This document shows positions 1-6,263 of a stretch of 9,541 bases of DNA, piece after piece. Every line of letters begins with the position of its first letter. The first letter of the stretch is position 1. The translations under genes and the position numbers were made by a program. Source of the stretch: an uncultured Candidatus Saccharibacteria bacterium. GTDB lineage: Bacteria > Patescibacteria > Saccharimonadia > Saccharimonadales > 2-12-FULL-41-12. The notes beneath the pieces were generated by a model that did no database searches, was not told the DNA's origin, and was given only the letters and a program-made list of their open reading frames with translations. The stretch spans positions 1-9,541 of the forward strand of contig CAMLDK010000030.1 of the NCBI GenBank assembly GCA_946478995.1, written 5' to 3'.

Positions 1-37
1 ATCCGCTATGACCGGAATAAAAGGCCTCCTAATAAGA

Positions 38-1063
38 TTACTCGGCTAGGTCGTATGTGGCTTTGGCTGTACGTTTAAACTGTTTCTTGCCTTGGAGGTT
101 AAGTAAAATAGTAGTTTCTTTTACATAACGGCTCTTTAGCACTCTTTTAACAATTTCGTCCCTGTGCAATGGACCGCCTTCTTCTTTTAGAACCTCTGTA
201 ATGATATCGGCGACGGTACCCTTTTTGTAACCCCATTCCTTGAGGGCATAGATGCCTCGTCCAATTAGTACGAACCTGGAATCTTTGATCAATTCATTAT
301 GTATTGCCTGGGTAGTGACATCCTTGCGTTTAAAATCCGAGTCTTTGATAGCGTCAGCAATCTCGTTAAAGTGCATGTGCTGGCCTTTTTGCTTCAATAT
401 GACATAAATCTTATCCCGGATATTCTTCGGATTGACTGTCGGCCATTTGATCAGACCCCATATACCATTCAATGTGGCAAGGTGCTTGGAGGTGCTAGAC
501 AAAGCCTCGACATGTTTTGGATCAGGGTGGTCTATCTGCTTACTTATTTTATCTATCGGATGCGGCTTACCTAGTTCTTTAACGGCAGCGACAATCTTCT
601 GGACATGATTCTGAACACCTTTTTCATCATGGATTTCAGTTATAGCTACAGATAAATGATGATGGTCGTTCTCGCTGATCACGCTTAACTTCGGGGCTAA
701 TTCAGCCATGAAAGCGATTCGGGATTGGTCGATTTTTGTACTTTCCTGGCCTAGCATCTTAGCGGCAAGATTACTTACTCTTGCTACATTGCCTGAATCT
801 TTCAGGGCATCAAGCAAAGTCTTTTGAACTTCCTCTAACTCGGGGACATCACCTTTCTCCGCGTCTGCCCTAAGGCGTGACATCACGGATTTTTCAAGCT
901 GCCTGACTCTCTCTCTGGTTATACCAAGTAGTTCGCCTATCTGCTCAAGGGTTTCTTTTCTGTCGAACAGCCCATAACGCCGGGAAATTATTTCTCTTTC
1001 CCGCTCACGATCAATGATATTTAAGATCTTCTGCGTCTTTTCTTCTATTTCCTTATGGGTCAT
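38..1063 (-). CDS. Sigma-70 region 4 / HARE-HTH fusion protein, probable RNA polymerase-associated factor
   Basis: Residues are numbered from the upstream GTG (1088-1090). Residues 20-75 match sigma-70 region 4 closely: RERE-x-IISRRYGL followed by a helix-turn-helix, TLEQIGELLGITRERVRQLE, like primary sigma factors. No region 2 or 3 is present, so the protein cannot by itself melt a -10 element as a sigma factor does. Residues about 222-285 (R-x-KIY-VILKQ ... RFVLIGRGIYALKEW) resemble a HARE-HTH winged helix, the fold of the Firmicutes RpoE delta subunit. A second, weaker copy may lie at 292-350. The likely role, by inference, is promoter (-35) or RNA polymerase binding as an accessory regulator. 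I chose the ATG at 1061-1063 because AAGGG lies 7 nt and AAGGAG 12 nt upstream; it gives 341 residues. The GTG adds nine residues. The gene has its own consensus promoter. Confidence 0.8.
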   Translation of the reverse strand: MTHKEIEEKTQKILNIIDREREREIISRRYGLFDRKETLEQIGELLGITRERVRQLEKSVMSRLRADAEKGDVPELEEVQKTLLDALKDSGNVARVSNLAAKMLGQESTKIDQSRIAFMAELAPKLSVISENDHHHLSVAITEIHDEKGVQNHVQKIVAAVKELGKPHPIDKISKQIDHPDPKHVEALSSTSKHLATLNGIWGLIKWPTVNPKNIRDKIYVILKQKGQHMHFNEIADAIKDSDFKRKDVTTQAIHNELIKDSRFVLIGRGIYALKEWGYKKGTVADIITEVLKEEGGPLHRDEIVKRVLKSRYVKETTILLNLQGKKQFKRTAKATYDLAE

Positions 1064-1113
1064 TCTCGTTCCCTTCTCCTTGCGTAGCACTGTAACATTA
1101 TGTAGTTATGGTT

Positions 1114-1142
1114 ATTATAACACTTTAATTTTTAATAGTCAA
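1114..1142 (-). promoter_or_regulatory. Sigma-70 type promoter for the sigma-4/HARE gene
   Basis: On the minus strand TTGACT (1137-1142) and TATAAT (1114-1119) are separated by exactly 17 bases. Transcription should start near 1107, giving a leader of roughly 44 nt to the ATG at 1063. A second -10-like box, CATAAT (1097-1102), ends 6 nt before the GTG at 1090, so a shorter leaderless transcript from the GTG is also possible. Confidence 0.75.
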
Positions 1143-1271
1143 ACATATATTGCTATTCTTTTTGCTCCCCTGTAATTATTAATAAAGTATAACACGTTAT
1201 TAACACAAATGTCCAAAATATACGTTAGCAGTTTCAACGGTTATGAAAATAGTGTCTAGTAAGTAAGTAAA
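1143..1271. other. AT-rich intergenic region with a possible second promoter and small inverted repeats
   Basis: No coding region or topA terminator is visible here. On the minus strand TATACT (1186-1191), with TGGACA (1210-1215) 18 bases upstream, could be a further promoter reading toward the sigma-4/HARE gene. Two overlapping inverted repeats sit on that -10: ATAAC-N2-GTTAT (1189-1200) and GTTA-N-TAAC (1196-1204). This would suit an operator, but such repeats also arise by chance in AT-rich DNA. Just after the topA stop, TTAC is repeated three times on the minus strand. Confidence 0.35.
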
Positions 1272-3557
1272 TTATTTTCTGGCGCGACGTTTTCTGCGCC
1301 TTTCGGGCACTTTGGAAAGTATTTCCTTGCAGGTTTTTTCATCCAGGTCTTCCGGCTTTTGATCTTTTGGAATACGGGCATTTTTTTTGCCATCCGTTAT
1401 ATATGGCCCGTATGGGCCGTTGACTACCGATATACCACCTTCAAATTTTTTAATGTATTTACTCTTCTCCAGCTCTTTTTTATTCTCGTATAATTCCCGG
1501 GCTTTGGTTTCGTCGATAGAAAAAGGATCGAGCGGTTTGATTGATACAAAGGTCTTGTCTACTTGTATATAAGGTCCAAACCGGCCGATATTGGCTAGGA
1601 TTTCTTTGCCGTCACTCGTTTTGCCGACTATTCTTGGCAGTTTGAACATCTCAAGCGCTTCATCCAGGGTTACGTCATTGATATTCTTATCGGTTGGCAG
1701 CGGCGCGAAAGCCGGCTTTTCTTCTGATTCGGTCTCGCCTTTTTGCAGCATAGGGCCGAACCTGCCAAAACGAGCATAAATCGGTTTGCCGCTCGCCGGA
1801 TCCGACCCCAGCAGCCGGGCTTTTGAAGTTTCCTGACGGCTGACGTTTTCGGATTCTTTTATAAGCGGTTCAAAACCATTATAAAAATCTCTTATCATCT
1901 CATTCCAATTTTGCTTGCCTCTGGCTACTTCGTCAAAACCCTTCTCTACCTTCGCAGTAAAGTCATAATCTACGATTGAAGCAAAGTGCTTGGTTAAAAA
2001 ATCCGTAGTGATTTCTGCCAGGTAAGTGGGTAATAATTTTGCTCTCTCTACCCCTGTTTTTTCTGTAATCTTGGACTGGATTACCTTCGATCCTTCAAGA
2101 GTGAGCAGAGCTAGTTCCCTATCCCAGCCTTCGGCATCTGATTTTTCCACATAATTCCTTACCTGTATGGTATGGATTGTAGGCGCGTAGGTGCTAGGCC
2201 TGCCGATGCCGAGCTCTTCCAGCTTCTTTACTAACGAGGCTTCGGAATAACGCGCCGGGGGCCGTTCGTAGGTTTGAAGAGCCTGCATAGAGATAAGTTT
2301 TAGGTCGCTGCCCGGCTTTATGTCAGGAAGAATAACATCGTCTTTATTGCCGCCATAAACCTTCAGATATCCGTCAAACACCAGGATCTCACCTTTTGCT
2401 ATAAGTTTTTCTTTTCTCTTTGATAAGTTTATATCTATTTCCGTTTTCTCGATCTGGGCACTGGCCATCTGGCTGGCGAGCGCACGACGCCAGATAAGCT
2501 GATAAAGCTTCTTCTGCTGTTCATCTGAGCCGGCAATTTCTTCGTTGAAGTCCGTCGGCCTTATTGATTCGTGGGCTTCCTGGGCCGATGAGTTTTTTGT
2601 TTTATACTGGCGGGTCTCCGCATACTTCTCGCCATATTTGCTTTTTATTACCTGTGATGCCGCCGACATGGCATATGAAGACAAGCTCATACTATCGGTG
2701 CGCATATAAGTTATTTTTCCACTTTCATATAACCTTTGGGCCAGGCTCATGGTTTGGCGCACGCTGAAACCTAGCTTTGAAGAAGCCTCCTGCTGGAGAC
2801 TACTGGTCGTAAACGGCGGACTCGGGTTTCTTGTACCGGATTTTTTGTTGACGTTTTCAGCTGTGAAGATACTGTCTGATGCGTCTTTTAGGAATTGTTC
2901 GGCCGATGCTTTGCTGTCGATATTTTTAGGTAAGACCGCTTTTAAGTTTTCAGGAGAGGATGCGAATTCCGCCGATATTTTATAACTTGATTTGGGTTTG
3001 AATGCCTGTATTTCCCTTTCGCGCTCTAAAATAAGGCGAACCGCGACGGATTGGACTCTTCCGGCGCTTAAACCTCTTTGGACTTTTTTCCATAGCACGG
3101 GCGAAAGTTCATATCCGACCAGACGGTCGAGTACTCTTCTGGCTTGCTGGGAATTGACCAGGTCCTCGTTCACGTTCCTCGGGTTTTTGATCGCCTTTTC
3201 TATTGCCGGTTTGGTGATTTCATGAAAAACTATGCGGTTTGTTGTTTTCGGGTCAAGACCTAGCGCCTGGCACAAATGCCAGGCTATAGCCTCGCCTTCC
3301 CTGTCTTCATCGCTGGCCAGCCATACGACACTGTCGCTAGTAAGGGCTTTTTTAAGTTTTCTAACTACTTCTTTTTTATCACTAGGTATCTCATATTCCG
3401 GCTTAAAATCGTTTTGCTTGTCTATCTGCAGGCCTTTTTGCGGCAAGTCCCTGATATGTCCATAGCTACTTTCCACCAAGAAGTCCGACCCCAGGTATTT
3501 CCCTATGGTCTTGGCTTTGGCTGGACTTTCTACTATTACAAGGTTCTTTGCTGGCAT
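1272..3557 (-). CDS. topA: DNA topoisomerase I (type IA)
   Basis: Relaxes negative supercoils by cutting one DNA strand through a 5'-phosphotyrosine. The N-terminal TOPRIM domain has the conserved Glu10 in VESPAK and the acidic triad in SDEDREGE (82-89). The catalytic tyrosine is Tyr284, followed by Arg286, in KITYMRTDS. Further family motifs are HESIRPT (329-335) and GIGRPSTYA (450-458). The C-terminus carries TopA-type repeats around RFGRFGP (596-602), IGRFGPY (657-663) and NGPYGPY (713-719), then a basic tail ERRRKRRARK. There are no CxxC pairs, so the zinc ribbons of E. coli TopA are absent; actinobacterial TopA likewise uses repeat-type tails. At 761 residues it is complete. No Shine-Dalgarno precedes the ATG. 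A TATACT box (3571-3576) lies 13 nt upstream without a convincing -35. It is divergent from folB. Confidence 0.98.
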   Translation of the reverse strand: MPAKNLVIVESPAKAKTIGKYLGSDFLVESSYGHIRDLPQKGLQIDKQNDFKPEYEIPSDKKEVVRKLKKALTSDSVVWLASDEDREGEAIAWHLCQALGLDPKTTNRIVFHEITKPAIEKAIKNPRNVNEDLVNSQQARRVLDRLVGYELSPVLWKKVQRGLSAGRVQSVAVRLILEREREIQAFKPKSSYKISAEFASSPENLKAVLPKNIDSKASAEQFLKDASDSIFTAENVNKKSGTRNPSPPFTTSSLQQEASSKLGFSVRQTMSLAQRLYESGKITYMRTDSMSLSSYAMSAASQVIKSKYGEKYAETRQYKTKNSSAQEAHESIRPTDFNEEIAGSDEQQKKLYQLIWRRALASQMASAQIEKTEIDINLSKRKEKLIAKGEILVFDGYLKVYGGNKDDVILPDIKPGSDLKLISMQALQTYERPPARYSEASLVKKLEELGIGRPSTYAPTIHTIQVRNYVEKSDAEGWDRELALLTLEGSKVIQSKITEKTGVERAKLLPTYLAEITTDFLTKHFASIVDYDFTAKVEKGFDEVARGKQNWNEMIRDFYNGFEPLIKESENVSRQETSKARLLGSDPASGKPIYARFGRFGPMLQKGETESEEKPAFAPLPTDKNINDVTLDEALEMFKLPRIVGKTSDGKEILANIGRFGPYIQVDKTFVSIKPLDPFSIDETKARELYENKKELEKSKYIKKFEGGISVVNGPYGPYITDGKKNARIPKDQKPEDLDEKTCKEILSKVPERRRKRRARK

Positions 3558-3620
3558 AATCGTTATGGTTAGTATAGCTATTAGCTAATAAAAAGAAAGC
3601 GTACATTGATAAAAAAATAA

Positions 3621-3647
3621 TTGCAAGTAAATAATCTTATATATACT
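3621..3647 (+). promoter_or_regulatory. Probable promoter for leaderless folB mRNA
   Basis: TTGCAA (3621-3626) and TATACT (3642-3647) are spaced 15 bases apart, shorter than ideal. The -10 ends 7 nt before the folB ATG at 3655, so transcription would start at or next to the start codon. There is no room for a ribosome binding site. Confidence 0.5.
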
Positions 3648-3654
3648 TGTATAT

Positions 3655-3999
3655 ATGAATAAGATCGTAATCAGCGGTTTGAAAGTCAGCTGCATAATAG
3701 GCGTCAAACCCGAGGAGAGGCTTTCGCCCCAGGTGGTTATCCTGGATTTAAGCCTGAGCTTTAACCTTACCAGTGCCGCCAGGTCTGATAATATTCAAGA
3801 TACTTTCGACTATGACGAATTAAGCGCAAGGATCACTAGGTTTATAAGGAAATCAAATTTCAAGCTGATTGAGAAGCTGGCCTTTGAAGTAGCTAAACTG
3901 GCGAAGGAATATACTCAGGCTTCCGAGGTCAAAGTGGTTATTAAAAAACCGGCGGCTTTAGCTGATGCGGATTACGCGGCCGTGGAATTCACTTTATAA
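3655..3999 (+). CDS. folB: Dihydroneopterin aldolase family protein (FolB)
   Basis: Complete 114-residue member of the FolB family, which converts 7,8-dihydroneopterin to 6-hydroxymethyl-7,8-dihydropterin and glycolaldehyde in folate synthesis. Visible family features are the N-terminal strand and GVKPEER (16-22), Tyr53 in FDYDEL, Glu73 in KLIEKLA and Lys98 in VVIKKPAAL. These match the pterin-binding and catalytic residues described for bacterial FolB, so an active site looks intact. No other folate gene (folE, folK, folP) is in the window, so whether it serves folate synthesis or acts alone on scavenged pterins is open. It appears leaderless, is divergent from topA, and overlaps dprA tail to tail by six bases. 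Confidence 0.9.
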   Translation: MNKIVISGLKVSCIIGVKPEERLSPQVVILDLSLSFNLTSAARSDNIQDTFDYDELSARITRFIRKSNFKLIEKLAFEVAKLAKEYTQASEVKVVIKKPAALADADYAAVEFTL

Positions 4000-4857
4000 T
4001 ATCTGCCAATTATTATTGCCAAGCGGTTTGATAACACCTTTGATCTCGAGCATTGTCAGGGTTTGCTGAAATGTTTCTATAGGCATCTTGCTTTGGGAGT
4101 GGAGGGACTCTCCGGAACTTATGCCCTCGCGCATAAGGCTGATGAGCAAGGTCTCTTCGTTTGTATCGCCCATCAATGTTTCTTGTCTTAGAACATTCTC
4201 TTTGATTCCAAGAGCATCATATATGTCCTGAGCTTTCGATACTAAACCTGCCCCGGCCTTGATCAGGTTATTGGTCCCTGCGCTGGTAGGAGAATTAATA
4301 TTGCCGGGTACGGCCAGTACGGGTTTGCCCAGTTCCAGGGCGAAGTTCGCCGTGTGCAGGCTGCCGCTTTTTTCAGCGGCCTCGGTTATAAGCAGGACGT
4401 CTGAAAGTGCTGCTATTATACGGTTTCTTTGGATGAAGCTTTCTTTTCTTGGCCTGAAATGGTCTTCATACTCGCTTACGAGCAAACCGTTCTGGGCTAT
4501 TATTCTTTTAGCGAGCGAGCGGTGAGTTGCCGGGTATATCTGCTTGAGTCCTCCGGGCAAGACAGCTACCGTACCGCCCTGTATATCTAAAGCGGCTTTA
4601 TGCGCCAGGCTGTCTACTCCCAGGGCAAGACCGCTGATTATAGTTACACCTTTTTCGGCTGCGGCGCTCGCGAGAGCCTCGGTTATGTTTCTTCCGTACG
4701 ACGTGGCTTTTCTTGACCCGACTATGCCTAACGCCGGCTTTTTGAGGACTGCTTTATAATCCGCGCCGGCTATACTGAGGGCCCTAGGCGGCGAGCTTAG
4801 ATTCCTAAGCTTATCCGGATAGTCTGAATCTTCAAGCTTAAGCTTAATAATATCCAT
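3994..4857 (-). CDS. dprA: DNA-processing protein DprA (competence, RecA loader)
   Basis: DprA binds incoming single-stranded DNA in the cytoplasm and loads RecA during natural transformation. The Rossmann-like core is complete: GIVGSRKAT (44-52), ISGLALGVDSLAH (74-86), LPGGLKQIYP (100-109), FIQRNRIIAAL (141-151), SGSLHTANFALE (164-175) and LAVPGNI (181-187). Residues about 230-287 look like the C-terminal DML1-type winged helix. At 287 residues it is shorter than E. coli DprA because the N-terminal SAM-like domain is reduced or missing. No Shine-Dalgarno is present. A TATAAT (4880-4885) lies 22 nt upstream of the ATG. The gene diverges from the structured RNA at about 4929-5293 and meets folB tail to tail. 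Presence of dprA suggests, but does not prove, DNA uptake. Confidence 0.96.
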   Translation of the reverse strand: MDIIKLKLEDSDYPDKLRNLSSPPRALSIAGADYKAVLKKPALGIVGSRKATSYGRNITEALASAAAEKGVTIISGLALGVDSLAHKAALDIQGGTVAVLPGGLKQIYPATHRSLAKRIIAQNGLLVSEYEDHFRPRKESFIQRNRIIAALSDVLLITEAAEKSGSLHTANFALELGKPVLAVPGNINSPTSAGTNNLIKAGAGLVSKAQDIYDALGIKENVLRQETLMGDTNEETLLISLMREGISSGESLHSQSKMPIETFQQTLTMLEIKGVIKPLGNNNWQIL

Positions 4858-4879
4858 ATAGATTTGCTATTTGCACAAC

Positions 4880-4909
4880 ATTATATTTAAGTATTGACAT
4901 AAGGTAACA
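4880..4909 (-). promoter_or_regulatory. Possible dprA promoter, interleaved with the divergent RNA promoter
   Basis: A minus-strand TATAAT (4880-4885) has GTTACC or TGTTAC (within 4903-4909) at 17-18 bases as a poor -35. This -35 would fall inside the spacer of the plus-strand promoter at 4894-4922, so the two promoters could not easily be occupied at the same time. Confidence 0.4.
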
Positions 4910-4922
4910 TTTTTGCTAAAAT
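4894..4922 (+). promoter_or_regulatory. Consensus promoter for the structured RNA
   Basis: TTGACA (4894-4899), a 17-base spacer and TAAAAT (4917-4922) form a near-perfect sigma-70 promoter on the plus strand. It is the strongest in the window and predicts a start near 4929, with no coding region until 5331. Confidence 0.8.
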
Positions 4923-4928
4923 AGCAAC

Positions 4929-5293
4929 TTGTAAGTCCCGCTTTTTTGCGGACTTAAGCACCTTATACCCCTACATCTCTTCTCTGCTTTAAATTTGAAG
5001 CGGAAAAGAATGTTAGATTGTTTTAGAGTGGTTTATTAGTTGTTACCCTCCACTAGTATAATCTATTCGTCCGTTTTGAGACGAGGCTCTAAAACAAGCT
5101 AACCCCTTTAACTATTGCGGCTGTCTTCGGATAGCGATCGCAGTACCTCGTTCAATGCGAGTCTAAACGATTCTGCTCTTTCGAGCAGAGACACGGCCCT
5201 TTAAGGAGTTTATGGGAGCCGATGTTTCGCTGGGGTGGGTTGAAGGGTGTAATGAACCTCCGGCGGTGCCCACCCCCTCCGGAGGTTCTTTTT
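4929..5293 (+). ncRNA. Unidentified highly structured non-coding RNA, about 365 nt
   Basis: The stretch lies between a consensus promoter and an intrinsic terminator and has no credible protein gene. Helices I can pair by eye: 4932-4941 with 4948-4956 (one bulged C, T6 loop); 4984-4989 with 4998-5003; a long arm 5012-5028 with 5087-5103 (16 pairs of 17) enclosing 5066-5071 with 5080-5085; 5111-5125 with 5130-5144 (UUCG tetraloop 5126-5129, internal loop); 5147-5150 with 5158-5161; 5172-5178 with 5183-5189; 5194-5200 with 5214-5221 (one bulge); 5232-5240 with 5268-5276; and the terminator stem. I looked for the RNase P GAGGAAAGUCC core, tmRNA ends (UUCGA arm, CCA, ALAA-type tag), the SRP GGAAGGAAGCAGCC loop and 5S motifs on both strands and found none. 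The ends are estimates from promoter and terminator. Its role is unknown; a very divergent known RNA class remains possible. Confidence 0.7.
5254..5293 (+). terminator. Rho-independent terminator of the structured RNA
   Basis: GAACCTCCGG (5254-5263) pairs perfectly with CCGGAGGTTC (5279-5288) in a 10-bp GC-rich stem, followed by TTTTT at 5289-5293 and then ATTT. The 15-base loop contains the 3' arm of another 9-bp helix (5268-5276 with 5232-5240), so the terminator overlaps a competing structure. Confidence 0.85.
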
Positions 5294-5295
5294 AT

Positions 5296-5324
5296 TTGAC
5301 TAAATATTAAAAATATATTATGAT
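5296..5324 (+). promoter_or_regulatory. Promoter for leaderless mRNA of the 79-codon gene
   Basis: TTGACT (5296-5301), a 17-base spacer and TATGAT (5319-5324) lie just before the ATG at 5331, with only 6 nt between the -10 and the start codon. The -35 begins three bases after the T-run of the upstream terminator. No Shine-Dalgarno is possible, so translation is predicted to be leaderless. Confidence 0.7.
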
Positions 5325-5330
5325 AATAAT

Positions 5331-5570
5331 ATGAGTTATGAGGCTAGAATATCCGAACTGCAGGCTGAACGGGATGAAGCGCTAAGAGATGTAGCGAAAG
5401 CATATTCAACGCACGATTCTGACCTATTTGATGCTTCTAGCTTGCAATTTGATTGCAGAACTGCGGAAATTGAATGCCTGAAGAGAGTCGTTAGTGTCCG
5501 GCAGGACGAGCCGGCGGTGAGTTCAACGGCTACACCGGAGATTGTTGAAGTTCAGCTGGTGGAAGCGTAG
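5331..5570 (+). CDS. Small acidic, mostly helical protein of unknown function
   Basis: A 79-residue protein I do not recognise. Residues 1-25 (SYEARISELQAERDEALRDVAKAY) are charged and probably form an amphipathic or coiled-coil helix. A second helix is likely at about 40-55, and residues 59-79 form an acidic Ser/Thr/Val-rich tail. It has no signal peptide or membrane segment; there are two cysteines (42 and 49). Support for being real comes from a well-formed promoter ending 6 nt before the ATG and from the exact fit between the upstream terminator and pth, whose stop codon lies 2 nt beyond this stop. It is expressed separately from the structured RNA unless the terminator is read through. 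Confidence 0.6.
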   Translation: MSYEARISELQAERDEALRDVAKAYSTHDSDLFDASSLQFDCRTAEIECLKRVVSVRQDEPAVSSTATPEIVEVQLVEA

Positions 5571-5572
5571 CG

Positions 5573-6214
5573 TTAAATAATAAAGCTGCGGGTTTCTGTG
5601 GGCAGCTCGCCCGCGCTGAAACAATATTCGCTTAGTATTGCGTTTGTTTCCTGCAGAAGTGCGCTTATTTCAGCCGCTTCTTTTTTAGAGAAATTTTTTA
5701 ATACGAAATCTTCGCTGGGTATATCGGCCGGTTTTTTTGGACCGATGCCTATCCTTATCCTGCCGAAATCTTCCCCGCAGTGAGATATAACGGATTTTAT
5801 ACCGTTGTGTCCTGCCGCGGCTCCGCCCGTGCGCAAGCGTATCTGGCCAAAGTTTATATCTACATCGTCATGAACTATCAGCGTCTGAGCATTTGCTATC
5901 TTGTAATAATTCTGTATGGCCCGTACCGCTTCCCCGCTGTTGTTCATGTAGGTGGTCGGTTTGATTAAAATGATCTTGGTACTTCCCAGAACATTTTCGC
6001 AAACCAGGGATTTTAAAGATGTTTTTTCGCTCCATTTTGGAAAGTCAAACTTCCCGGCAAAATGGTCTGCGGCTTTAAAACCTATATTGTGGCGGTGTCC
6101 AGAGTATTTCTCGCCTAGATTGCCCAAGCCGACTATGAGCAAAGGTTTTTTCTCGTCTATCGTATAAAAAGGCGTGGAGCTTTCTACTGCCGGTTTCTTC
6201 TGGAATAGTCCCAT
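5573..6214 (-). CDS. pth: Peptidyl-tRNA hydrolase
   Basis: Pth cleaves the ester bond of peptidyl-tRNAs dropped by stalled ribosomes and recycles the tRNA. The protein is 213 residues. Family motifs and active-site residues can be aligned to E. coli Pth with an offset of about 22: Asn32 in GLGNLG, catalytic His42 in HRHNIGF, Met90-Asn91 in TTYMNNSG, Asp116 in VHDDVD and Asn137 in GHNGIKS. The usual T-R-H-N is H-R-H-N here. An N-terminal extension of about 22 residues precedes the core and contains the only available Met, so this start is the one supported. No Shine-Dalgarno is visible. The gene is divergent from the 121-codon membrane protein and convergent with the 79-codon gene, with a 2-nt gap. 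Confidence 0.96.
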   Translation of the reverse strand: MGLFQKKPAVESSTPFYTIDEKKPLLIVGLGNLGEKYSGHRHNIGFKAADHFAGKFDFPKWSEKTSLKSLVCENVLGSTKIILIKPTTYMNNSGEAVRAIQNYYKIANAQTLIVHDDVDINFGQIRLRTGGAAAGHNGIKSVISHCGEDFGRIRIGIGPKKPADIPSEDFVLKNFSKKEAAEISALLQETNAILSEYCFSAGELPTETRSFII

Positions 6215-6263
6215 ATATTACTACTAAGTATCGACGACTCTACGATCTAAATCAAGCAAGGTT

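Noticed and set aside
2749..3572. Several plus-strand open frames of 60-100 codons opposite topA, and similar ones opposite dprA, pth, der and the sigma-4/HARE gene.
   Set aside because: They lie antisense within well-conserved genes, lack recognisable motifs or start signals, and have composition expected of shadow frames.
5020..5028. GTTTTAGAG, identical to the start of many type II CRISPR repeats and guide scaffolds.
   Set aside because: It occurs once, with no repeat-spacer periodicity and no cas genes. It is fully explained as one arm of the long helix with CTCTAAAAC at 5087-5095.
5057..5062. TATAAT on the plus strand inside the structured RNA as an internal promoter.
   Set aside because: There is no acceptable -35 at 16-18 bases. 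The promoter at 4894-4922 is better, and the 5012-5028/5087-5103 helix needs the upstream sequence.
4929..5293. Assignment of the RNA as tmRNA, RNase P RNA, SRP RNA, 6S or 5S rRNA.
   Set aside because: None of the core motifs (UUCGA arm and CCA end, GAGGAAAGUCC, GGAAGGAAGCAGCC and so on) is visible on either strand. The many separate hairpins do not fit the single rod of 6S.
5212..5310. A 32-codon ORF (MGADVSLGW...) preceded by AAGGAG.
   Set aside because: The Shine-Dalgarno is only 3 nt from the ATG, both lie in hairpin 5194-5221, and the frame runs through the terminator stem and T-run. Chance ORF inside the RNA.
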